From assembly GCA_910588215.1 (NCBI GenBank), contig CAJUQJ010000048.1, forward strand, positions 1 to 28,376: a stretch of DNA of 28,376 nucleotides, written 5' to 3'. This DNA is from an uncultured Lachnospiraceae bacterium (GTDB lineage: Bacteria > Bacillota > Clostridia > Lachnospirales > Lachnospiraceae). The position numbers and the translations under genes were made by a program. This document shows positions 6,685 to 13,232 of this stretch, in pieces. The notes below the pieces were generated by a model. That model was not told where the DNA came from, made no database searches, and was given only the letters and a program-made list of their open reading frames with translations. The stretch's first letter is position 1. Every line of letters starts with the position of its first letter.

Positions 6685-8082
6685 CTATTCGTAGATGAAA
6701 TCATTATCGTTTACCAATGTTGCATCCAATACAATATGATCGTAGACATTCAGGCCATATGCCGTGTTGGACTTCACGATCGAATACTCTTCATTTTGGT
6801 ATAGAATACTGACTTGTTTAAAGTCGGCATAGCCTTTGTTGATATTATATACACCGATCAGAGATCCTGTCTTACTGACTGCGTGTTTCTCTGTCGATTC
6901 CGGTTTGATGATATAGCTGCCGGCATGCAATACACTGTCGTCCAGATAGTACTCTGTCTCTGTCTCATCATAGATCGTAGTGGGTACAAATTCCGTAGAA
7001 GCATTACCCTCCTCATCATAGACTTCGAGAAGTACACCACTGTTACCGCTATTGCCGCCTTTGGTTACGAATTCCTTAGGGACAATGAAGAACTCTTTCT
7101 CAACGATCGCAGAATTCGGAATTTTAAGCCCCTTCTCGTCTTCCAACAGAAGTTCTATGTCAATAAAACGGTCGGTACAGAAGGTGACCATGGAATTTGT
7201 AAAGGAAAGTTCTACAAAGGTATCTCCTGCTTCATTTTGAAAGGATTCTACCTTTCCCCAGGAAGTATATTGATTTTTTAGGAATTTGACTTCTATGTAC
7301 TCTTCTTCGACCAGCTGTTCTGCCAATGCTTCATCCTCGACCAGAATGACGATTGACCAGTCTTCATCAGTAGAAAGCTTGTATGCCGGGTCGCCGTTCG
7401 CAAGTAGTTCATTGTTTACAAGATGCTTCTTCTCATACTCTTTCTGATCGAAGTGCTCGGCCGTCATATCTTCTAATTTAAGATTTTCATAGCCGTCAAC
7501 AGAATAAGTGACAATGCCGCTTTTGGCCGCATAACAATAATTGACCAGCGCAGTGCCGGAGGTACCATTTAATGAATTGACATTTTCGAGAATATTATAA
7601 TTGGCAAGCTTCAGTACAGTGCCTTCCACACTGTATTTAAAATTATAGACGTCCGTAAACTGTTTCCGGTCAAAACGGCTTGTAAAGGCCGTGATCTCTG
7701 ATTTCAACTCCGAAAGGTCACTGTCCGACAGAGAATTCTCACCGCTCTCATTGGTATTGATATAATCAGAGAGACGTCCGGTCTCATCGATGGTATAGAC
7801 CAGATTCCCGACCGCGACACGCTCTCCCTCTCGCGTAAAATAATTCACATAACCGGCATTGGTACATGGTATGATCTCTTCTCTGCGCAGTGCGATCCCT
7901 TTATATATACTGTTAGAAGTCAGAGATCCCTCCTGCACGTTGTATCCGACAATGTGGTCTGTACGCAGATAAGTGATCACTAAGATAACAATATAGATAA
8001 ACATAGCAGCGAAAATAAGCATGCCGATATTCAAGTTTAAAGGACGTCTGTATTTAGTTACCTTATTTCTGTTATCAGCCAA
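6685..8082 (-). CDS. HlyD-like membrane-anchored adaptor protein
   Basis: The 465-residue protein has a basic N-terminus, one membrane segment (about residues 18-39) and a long extracytoplasmic part. The region NAGYVNYFTREGERVAVGNLVYTIDE (about 75-100, quoted for its lipoyl-like barrel-sandwich look) and later beta-rich parts resemble HlyD/MacA adaptors. A second half-motif around residues 180-200 (KSGIVTYSVDGYE) would complete the hybrid domain. The start codon is TTG at 8082 with AAGGAG eight bases upstream. No ABC, MFS or RND partner lies nearby; instead the gene is coupled to yggS, followed by sepF. A function in envelope or division physiology is inference. A terminator ends just upstream (8136), so a promoter should lie between it and the start; TATACA near 8114-8119 is a possible -10, but I see no good -35. 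Confidence 0.82.
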   Translation of the reverse strand: MADNRNKVTKYRRPLNLNIGMLIFAAMFIYIVILVITYLRTDHIVGYNVQEGSLTSNSIYKGIALRREEIIPCTNAGYVNYFTREGERVAVGNLVYTIDETGRLSDYINTNESGENSLSDSDLSELKSEITAFTSRFDRKQFTDVYNFKYSVEGTVLKLANYNILENVNSLNGTSGTALVNYCYAAKSGIVTYSVDGYENLKLEDMTAEHFDQKEYEKKHLVNNELLANGDPAYKLSTDEDWSIVILVEDEALAEQLVEEEYIEVKFLKNQYTSWGKVESFQNEAGDTFVELSFTNSMVTFCTDRFIDIELLLEDEKGLKIPNSAIVEKEFFIVPKEFVTKGGNSGNSGVLLEVYDEEGNASTEFVPTTIYDETETEYYLDDSVLHAGSYIIKPESTEKHAVSKTGSLIGVYNINKGYADFKQVSILYQNEEYSIVKSNTAYGLNVYDHIVLDATLVNDNDFIYE

Positions 8083-8135
8083 ATAAGAATCTCCTTACTA
8101 TAAAGGTATCTCTGTATATACCCATGTACATATGA

Positions 8136-8160
8136 AAAACCTCGGAGTATCCGAGGTTTT
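8136..8160 (-). terminator. Intrinsic terminator after the P-loop gene
   Basis: AAAACCTCGGA (8136-8146) and TCCGAGGTTTT (8150-8160) are perfect reverse complements with a 3-base loop. On the minus strand the stem ends in a run of five T residues. It lies about 33 bases after the stop codon of the 139-residue gene. The symmetric A/T flanks mean it could work on either strand, but no plus-strand gene is apparent. Confidence 0.85.
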
Positions 8161-8193
8161 ATGGAATTTCACAACTATCTGCTATGTATGGGA

Positions 8194-8613
8194 TTACAGT
8201 GAAACGATAACGCTGGGTCTTAAGTTATCCGGCAGTTCACTTTCATCAACGGAAATACTCAATACAAAATCAACATGGAACTTCGTGCTGATCGTCTCCA
8301 ACTTACTGATGGTAGTGCTTACATCTCCATCCTTCAGGCAGGCAATCTGTAAAAAACTGTCAAGATACATATACTGCAGGTCATGATCCTGTGAAATAAT
8401 ACCACAAATAAAACCAATGAATTCATCACTGTTTGATACCAGATAATCAGGTACATCGATCAAACGAATCTTGTTGTTCAACTCAAACATATGCTTTCTG
8501 CTTTTGTCCAGATAAACAACATTTCCTTCTACATCTTTTATTTCTGAATTTACTTTATCCAATAAGTGTTTGGTCTTTCCTTTTCCTTTTTTTCCCACAA
8601 TCAACTGAATCAT
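8194..8613 (-). CDS. Small P-loop NTPase-like protein of unknown role
   Basis: A 139-residue soluble protein. Residues 7-14 are GKKGKGKT, a textbook Walker A (GxxGxGKT), placed right after the first beta strand (MIQLIV). A Walker B-like strand ends at Asp85 (YMYLDSF). A further strand FVLSISVD lies near 116-123, giving a minimal RecA/kinase-like core. VVYLDKSRKHMFEL at 32-45 follows the first helix. Proteins like this are sometimes labelled PilT-like, but no pilus gene is present and I see no support for that. ATG 8613 has AGGAGG eight bases upstream. The gene has its own promoter (TATAAT, 8699-8704) and its own terminator (8136-8160), so it is a monocistronic unit between the carboxypeptidase and the HlyD-like gene. 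The biochemical role is unknown. Confidence 0.85.
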   Translation of the reverse strand: MIQLIVGKKGKGKTKHLLDKVNSEIKDVEGNVVYLDKSRKHMFELNNKIRLIDVPDYLVSNSDEFIGFICGIISQDHDLQYMYLDSFLQIACLKDGDVSTTISKLETISTKFHVDFVLSISVDESELPDNLRPSVIVSL

Positions 8614-8698
8614 GATGAATCCCTCCTAAAGTAAAATATTGGTATAATCATGTCTGTAAAACATGAAGTGCAAGTATGATATTACTTCATCTAAACAT

Positions 8699-8727
8699 AT
8701 TATAAGTGAAAAGAAACAAAAAAACAA
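8699..8727 (-). promoter_or_regulatory. Promoter of the small P-loop gene
   Basis: On the minus strand, TTGTTT (8722-8727), 17 bases, then a perfect TATAAT (8699-8704). It starts about ten bases after the carboxypeptidase stop and leaves a leader of about 80 bases. The leader contains a 6-bp hairpin (TCATGT/ACATGA, 8648-8666). Confidence 0.65.
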
Positions 8728-8736
8728 CTAAAAATA

Positions 8737-9759
8737 TTATTTGATGATGCCAAGCAGATCGGTCATATCCGTATACAACTGATCCCCGGAGGAATCTTTC
8801 ATAATGACGGATATATAGGGCGTTCCGTCGCTGCTTTTGGCTAACAGGATAAGACAGCTTCCGGCGGCAGTCGTAGTTCCGGTCTTACCGCCTATGACTG
8901 TGACATTGGCGGGCATCTCCCAGGTACCTCGTAAGTACCTGTTGGAATTCTTGATGTCCAAAGCTTTCTCATTACCGTTCCTGTCATGATAGGAACTGGT
9001 ATAGGTTGCCATCTGAATGATCTGATTAAACAGTTCATACTGTAGCGCTTCCTGGAAGATCAAATACAGATCATAGGCAGTCATATAGTGACCTTCTTCC
9101 GTCAAGCCGTTAGGATTGGTGAAATTGCAGTTTGTAGCACCTATACTGGCTGCCTCCTCATTCATTTTAGCCACAAACGCGTCTACGGAGCCTGATACAC
9201 CCTCCGCGATCATGATAGCCACATCATTGGCCGACTGCAGTAACAATACATGTAAAGCCTGCTCCATTGTCATCTGATCACCCGGGTTTATTCCGCAGAG
9301 CGTAGCGCCCGGTTCAGTGATCTTGACATTCTCGGAAGCTGTCAGCATCTGATCGGGTGAACCGTATTTGATGGCTACAAGAGCCGTCATGATCTTAGTC
9401 AGACTGGCAGGATTAAGCTGTTCGTTCGCATTCTTAGCGTAGATCGTCTCTAAACTTTTCGTGTTAAATAACGCTGCAGCGCCGGCCTCCGGAAGCGATA
9501 CGCCCGAGGCAGAGACATCGCTTTCACCGACGACACACAGGTCTGCTGCAAAAGGCGTCAGTATCTCCTGGGATGACGATGTCCCTGTTAGCTGATAGCT
9601 GCTGACGTCAGTATTCATTTTGTATGCCATATCATAGGAGGTATCGCCACAGCCTGTGATCAGTATAGCTGACATGACAGCCGCTGCGAATAGCCTGACT
9701 TTTATTCCGGGCCTCATAGTACGACCGCAGGTCTTTGATTTCTTATTTGTACATTTCAC
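8737..9759 (-). CDS. Lipoprotein D-alanyl-D-alanine carboxypeptidase (S11 family)
   Basis: Penicillin-binding protein that trims the terminal D-Ala from peptidoglycan stem peptides outside the membrane. The 340-residue protein has all three active-site motifs: SLTK (Ser119, Lys122), SAN (176-178) and KTG (292-294). The N-terminus is a signal peptide ending in ILITGC with lipobox Cys37, so it should be a lipoprotein and an LspA substrate. It ends soon after the transpeptidase fold and lacks the C-terminal beta domain and amphipathic anchor of PBP5-type enzymes, so lipidation probably replaces that anchor. The start is GTG 9759, overlapping the mgsA end by 17 bases with a weak binding site; an in-frame ATG at 9717 would also keep the full signal peptide. 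It is probably the last gene of the minDE-rodA-mgsA run. Confidence 0.92.
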   Translation of the reverse strand: MKCTNKKSKTCGRTMRPGIKVRLFAAAVMSAILITGCGDTSYDMAYKMNTDVSSYQLTGTSSSQEILTPFAADLCVVGESDVSASGVSLPEAGAAALFNTKSLETIYAKNANEQLNPASLTKIMTALVAIKYGSPDQMLTASENVKITEPGATLCGINPGDQMTMEQALHVLLLQSANDVAIMIAEGVSGSVDAFVAKMNEEAASIGATNCNFTNPNGLTEEGHYMTAYDLYLIFQEALQYELFNQIIQMATYTSSYHDRNGNEKALDIKNSNRYLRGTWEMPANVTVIGGKTGTTTAAGSCLILLAKSSDGTPYISVIMKDSSGDQLYTDMTDLLGIIK

Positions 9760-10138
9760 GCCACTCTAAGTCTCCTCTTTCGAGCGATTTGATCATCAAT
9801 TCCGCAGAGGCCAGATTTGTTGCCAGCGGAATATTATGCTTATCACATAGCACAACCACATTATTGACATCTGGCTCATGTGATTTCGGATAGAGCGGAT
9901 CCCGCAGAAAGATCACAAGGTCGATCTGATTGTGCTCAATCTGTGCGCCGATCTGCTGTGCGCCGCCCAGATGTCCGGCAAGATACTTGTGAATAGACAG
10001 ATTCGTTACCTCCTCGATCAGTCGTCCAGTCGTTCCGGTCGCATACAGGTCATTTTTGCTTAAAATCCCCCGATAAGCGATGCAGAAGTTCTGCATCAGT
10101 TTTTTCTTTGCATCGTGCGCAATTAACGCAATGTTCAT
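9743..10138 (-). CDS. mgsA: Methylglyoxal synthase-like protein with altered catalytic residue
   Basis: Family members convert dihydroxyacetone phosphate to methylglyoxal and phosphate, a bypass under phosphate limitation. The 131-residue protein starts at ATG 10138 (GAGGGTG upstream) and is of typical length. Conserved features include IALIAHD (3-9), LYATGTTG (31-38, phosphate loop), RDPL (79-82), SHEPDV (86-91) and NIPLATN (102-108). The E. coli catalytic base Asp71 sits in GGDQQ; here the motif reads GGAQQ with Ala60. Residues matching E. coli Asp91, His98 and Asp101 are present (Asp80, His87, Asp90). Activity is therefore doubtful, though the fold and phosphate site look intact. It sits between rodA and a carboxypeptidase in an envelope gene run, which would fit a regulatory or metabolite-sensing role, but that is speculation. 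Confidence 0.93.
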   Translation of the reverse strand: MNIALIAHDAKKKLMQNFCIAYRGILSKNDLYATGTTGRLIEEVTNLSIHKYLAGHLGGAQQIGAQIEHNQIDLVIFLRDPLYPKSHEPDVNNVVVLCDKHNIPLATNLASAELMIKSLERGDLEWREMYK

Positions 10139-10160
10139 AATAACACCCTCTTTACTTATA

Positions 10161-11267
10161 TCATTTTTTGCATTGTAATCGTACATTCAGTACGAACCCC
10201 ACTCCAATATACAGGCTGACCAGAGAAGTTAATCCATAACTCACAAAAGGCAGTGGAATTCCTGTATTCGGAATCACTCCGGTAGCTACTGAAATATTGA
10301 TGATTCCTTGAAAACCGACCAATGCCGCTACCCCTGCAGCAATGATCGTTCCGGCAAGATCTTTTGCCCTCCTAGCTACCATAATACATTCAAATGAGAT
10401 TAAAATCAATAACACAATTACAGTACAGCCACCTACAAATCCAAATTCTTCCCCAATGACTGCGTAAATAAAGTCTGTTTCAGGCTCAGAGATAAAGTTT
10501 CCGTTTTTGACAGAACTGATCTCATTTGTTTTATATCCTTTACCATACAACATACCAGAACCGATTGCAATAATAGAATTGGTCTGTTGGTAAGCAGTTG
10601 TCTTGGCATACTCTTCCGGATAGATCCAAGCCAGGATACGCTGCTGTTGAAAATCGTTAATGATCTGCTGGTCAGGCTGTAAAACAAGCATCAGCAGGAT
10701 CACGAAAGCCGGCACTGCCACTGCGATCGCACCTATGACATATTTCCAGCTGATACCACCGATCAGCAGGATCACGCAGAATAACAGGCCGACCATAATG
10801 CTGGTTGACATGTCCGGCTGCATGTAGATCAGGATGATCGGCGGCATAAAAAGCAATACACACGTGCCGATCATCTTGATGGAGTGCATTTCGTCTTTAT
10901 GCTTCAAGATAAATTGTGCAAAGAACAATAGTAACATGATCTTGGCAGTTTCTGATGGCTGAAACTGGATTCCCATGATAACGACCCATCTTTTGGCACC
11001 ATTGACTTCCACGCCGATCAATTTGACCAGCGCCAGAAGTGCTATATTCAAAAGATAGATCAACCAGTATAGCTTAAGGAGTACCGAATAGTCGAACAGG
11101 GAGATGACAAGCATCAGAAAAAGTCCCAATACAAATCCGGCGATCTGTTTTGTCTGCAGAGATTCCGTAGCAGCACTTCCGATCGCAAAGATACCGATCA
11201 CGGTAAGCGCCGAGACTAAAAGAACCAGTTTAAAATCAAAATCCCTGATATGATATTGTCGCAGCAT
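10161..11267 (-). CDS. rodA: RodA/FtsW-type SEDS peptidoglycan glycosyltransferase
   Basis: Polymerises lipid II into glycan strands in the cytoplasmic membrane, working with a class B PBP. The 368-residue protein has about ten membrane segments. Family motifs are NGAKRW at 89-94, FQPSE at 102-106, and SEPETDFIYAVIGEEFGF from residue 260, with the likely catalytic Asp265, then the C-terminal PNTGIPLPFVSYGLTS. PETDF is nearer to RodA (PESHTDF) than to FtsW, and the context with mreBCD and PBP2 also favours RodA. The start is ATG 11267 with AAGGAG eleven bases upstream. It follows minE by 48 bases and precedes mgsA by 22. The likely partner is the PBP2 encoded at 13233-16124. Confidence 0.94.
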   Translation of the reverse strand: MLRQYHIRDFDFKLVLLVSALTVIGIFAIGSAATESLQTKQIAGFVLGLFLMLVISLFDYSVLLKLYWLIYLLNIALLALVKLIGVEVNGAKRWVVIMGIQFQPSETAKIMLLLFFAQFILKHKDEMHSIKMIGTCVLLFMPPIILIYMQPDMSTSIMVGLLFCVILLIGGISWKYVIGAIAVAVPAFVILLMLVLQPDQQIINDFQQQRILAWIYPEEYAKTTAYQQTNSIIAIGSGMLYGKGYKTNEISSVKNGNFISEPETDFIYAVIGEEFGFVGGCTVIVLLILISFECIMVARRAKDLAGTIIAAGVAALVGFQGIINISVATGVIPNTGIPLPFVSYGLTSLVSLYIGVGFVLNVRLQCKK

Positions 11268-11315
11268 ATACCAGTCATCTCCTTTCTTTATGGTTTTCCG
11301 TCAGCCAGCCGCCTT

Positions 11316-11585
11316 TTACTCATTCTTAAGATCCAGGATCGGTATATTCGCATACAGCGTCGGGTATTTAAGACCGCGGCCTTTGTTTCCGGTCTTTGTG
11401 ATCTGTATCTCCATACTCTTCGTGTCGATCTTCATATATTTGGAGATCACCTGAGCGATGTCATTCTTGATCATTTCCATCATCTCAGGAGAACAATTGA
11501 CCCGGTCGGATATCAACAGGATCTTCAATCTGTCTTTGGCAATTTCTCTGGAACTTTTCCGTTTTAGAATGTTTTTAAACAACAT
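11316..11585 (-). CDS. minE: Cell division topological specificity factor MinE
   Basis: Stimulates the MinD ATPase and drives Min oscillation, keeping division at midcell. The 89-residue protein has the usual two parts: an N-terminal basic membrane/MinD-contact region (REIAKDRLKILLISDR, about 13-28) and a C-terminal dimerisation domain (MIKNDIAQVISKYMKID, then EIQIT and LYANIPI strands). Its length matches the family. It lies eight bases after minD and upstream of rodA. A MinE protein, rather than DivIVA/MinJ, suggests an oscillating Min system of the kind known from some clostridia. Confidence 0.95.
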   Translation of the reverse strand: MLFKNILKRKSSREIAKDRLKILLISDRVNCSPEMMEMIKNDIAQVISKYMKIDTKSMEIQITKTGNKGRGLKYPTLYANIPILDLKNE

Positions 11586-11593
11586 AATCCCCC

Positions 11594-12385
11594 CTAACCC
11601 TTATGAAAGATACCTGATACTCTGGCCCAGAATGAAACCCCCTTTTCCAGATCGAGAAAGGGTACTTCTCTTCCGAGAATCCTGTAACAGATATTCTGAT
11701 AGGCTTTGCCCGCCAGTGTATTACTGCCGACCAGAGGTTCCCCTTGATTGGTAGCTATCACAACATTCTCATCGTCGGGAACCATACCTAACAGAGGCAG
11801 GGATAGAATCTCCACTACGTCCTCGGAAGACATCATGTCTCCCCTCTTGATCATATCGTAGCGGATCCGGTTAATGATCAAATCTATCTTATGTATCTCG
11901 TTGGCCTCCAGAAGGCCGATAATACGATCCGCATCCCTGATGGCGGATACTTCCGGGGTGGTAATGACAAGCGCTCTGTCTGCGCCTGCTATGGCATTCT
12001 GAAATCCCTGTTCGATGCCTGCCGGGCAGTCCAGGATGATATAATCAAACTGATCTTTCAGATGGCTCACCATCCGGACCATCTGCGCCGGATTGACTGC
12101 ACTCTTATCTCTGGTCTGTGCGGATGGTAGCAGAAATAAAGTAGGATATCTTTTGTCCCGGATGATTGCCTGCTTAATACGGCAGTTTCCTTCTACCACA
12201 TCTACCAGATTATATACGATCCGGTTTTCCAATCCCATTACGACATCCAGATTACGCAGACCGATATCGGTATCGATCAGGATCACTTTCTTACCCATAG
12301 CTGCGAGACCTGTACCAACGTTTGCGGAAGTAGTGGTCTTGCCTACTCCGCCTTTCCCTGATGTGACGACAATTACTTCACTCAT
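11594..12385 (-). CDS. minD: Septum site-determining ATPase MinD
   Basis: Membrane-cycling P-loop ATPase that recruits MinC to block Z-ring formation away from midcell. The 263-residue protein has the deviant Walker A SGKGGVGKTTTSA at 9-21 (Lys11 signature and Lys16), the switch DTDIGLRNLD at 38-47 and the Walker B-like YIILDCPAG. The C-terminus is an amphipathic membrane-targeting helix (FWARVSGIFHK). AGGAGG lies 13 bases before the ATG, a long spacing. Unlike most min operons there is a 132-base gap after minC, containing a TATAAT and alternating inverted repeats, so minDE may be expressed partly independently of minC. Confidence 0.97.
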   Translation of the reverse strand: MSEVIVVTSGKGGVGKTTTSANVGTGLAAMGKKVILIDTDIGLRNLDVVMGLENRIVYNLVDVVEGNCRIKQAIIRDKRYPTLFLLPSAQTRDKSAVNPAQMVRMVSHLKDQFDYIILDCPAGIEQGFQNAIAGADRALVITTPEVSAIRDADRIIGLLEANEIHKIDLIINRIRYDMIKRGDMMSSEDVVEILSLPLLGMVPDDENVVIATNQGEPLVGSNTLAGKAYQNICYRILGREVPFLDLEKGVSFWARVSGIFHKG

Positions 12386-12432
12386 ATCTTTCTGCTGACC
12401 TCCTAATATGATGTATTATCGTCCCCTAAACA

Positions 12433-12485
12433 AGAGCAAGCCAAATGCCTTGCTCTGCAAGAATTTGCTGACACTGTATTCTTGC
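12433..12485 (-). promoter_or_regulatory. Alternating GCAAG/CTTGC inverted repeats between minC and minD
   Basis: On the plus strand AGAGCAAG (12433-12440) pairs with CTTGCTCT (12449-12456), and GCAAGAAT (12457-12464) pairs with ATTCTTGC (12478-12485): two perfect 8-bp stems side by side. The inner halves CTTGC-TCT-GCAAG (12449-12461) can also pair with each other, so mutually exclusive folds are possible. On the minus strand the last stem is followed by TTGTTTAG, a weak terminator tail. It could be an attenuator, a leaky terminator after minC or a multi-site operator. Confidence 0.55.
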
Positions 12486-12499
12486 ATCTACCACAATTC

Positions 12500-12528
12500 A
12501 TTATACGTTTACAATATCTACACGGGCA
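12500..12528 (-). promoter_or_regulatory. Possible promoter for minD
   Basis: A perfect TATAAT (12500-12505) lies 12 bases after the minC stop on the minus strand. The -35 position at a 17-base spacing reads TGCCCG, a poor match, so an activator or another feature would be needed. The predicted transcript would start just ahead of the tandem hairpins. Confidence 0.4.
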
Positions 12529-13198
12529 GATTGTTCAGTAATTCTTTGGTGATCGGCTCCATTAGCACTCTTCCGTCTTCTACATAAGCAATCTTGGGCT
12601 GAACCTTAGGTCTGATCGACCATTTGCTCTGCTTCTCTGATGTTTTATATTTGAAATCACCGATTTTTAATTTCTCCGGTGACATTTCAAGCGCTACGAC
12701 AAAGTGACCTTCTTCTCCGCAGCCTCCGGCATAGGCTTGTCCATAGAGGCCTCCCAGTATAACGATATCTTTATTGGATACAACACAGGCACCAGGATAA
12801 ACATCGCCCAAAACAATGACGCTGTTTTCTGTTTCCAGAGTCTGTCCATCTTTCAACGTACCTTTATAAAACTGTCCTGCATTTTCCATAGCCTGCTGGT
12901 GCAGGGATAATTTCTGCAGTGCTTTGATATAATTCTTGTTGGTCTCCTCATTTTTACCGATGATACAGACAATATTCAGTGACGAGTTGGCTGAAATCGT
13001 ATTGACGATCTGCCGCTCCTCAAAATCGGATAATTCCCGTCCCTCAAAGGAAAGTACCATACTTGCATCCTTAAAGAAATGCGCAGACTCCTTAAACTTA
13101 AAGGCAACCTCCTGAATAAGCTGTGAAAATGGCATTTCGTCATCAAGCCAGATAGAAATACCATTTGGAAAGCTTTTGATAATAACCGGATTTTTCAT
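12518..13198 (-). CDS. minC: Septum site-determining protein MinC
   Basis: Inhibitor of FtsZ assembly, recruited by MinD. The 226-residue protein has an N-terminal domain (about 1-100; VIIKSFPNGISIWLDDE) and a C-terminal right-handed beta-helix from about residue 120. The latter carries the family pattern GDVYPGACVVSNKDIVILGG and GQAYAGG, the MinD-binding and dimer face. I start at ATG 13198, six bases after GGGAGGAG; an upstream in-frame ATG at 13252 lies inside the PBP2 gene. It follows PBP2 by 34 bases and is separated from minD by an unusual gap. Confidence 0.94.
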   Translation of the reverse strand: MKNPVIIKSFPNGISIWLDDEMPFSQLIQEVAFKFKESAHFFKDASMVLSFEGRELSDFEERQIVNTISANSSLNIVCIIGKNEETNKNYIKALQKLSLHQQAMENAGQFYKGTLKDGQTLETENSVIVLGDVYPGACVVSNKDIVILGGLYGQAYAGGCGEEGHFVVALEMSPEKLKIGDFKYKTSEKQSKWSIRPKVQPKIAYVEDGRVLMEPITKELLNNLPV

Positions 13199-13232
13199 CG
13201 AATTCTCCTCCCTGCATCCATGATCCGCTGTC

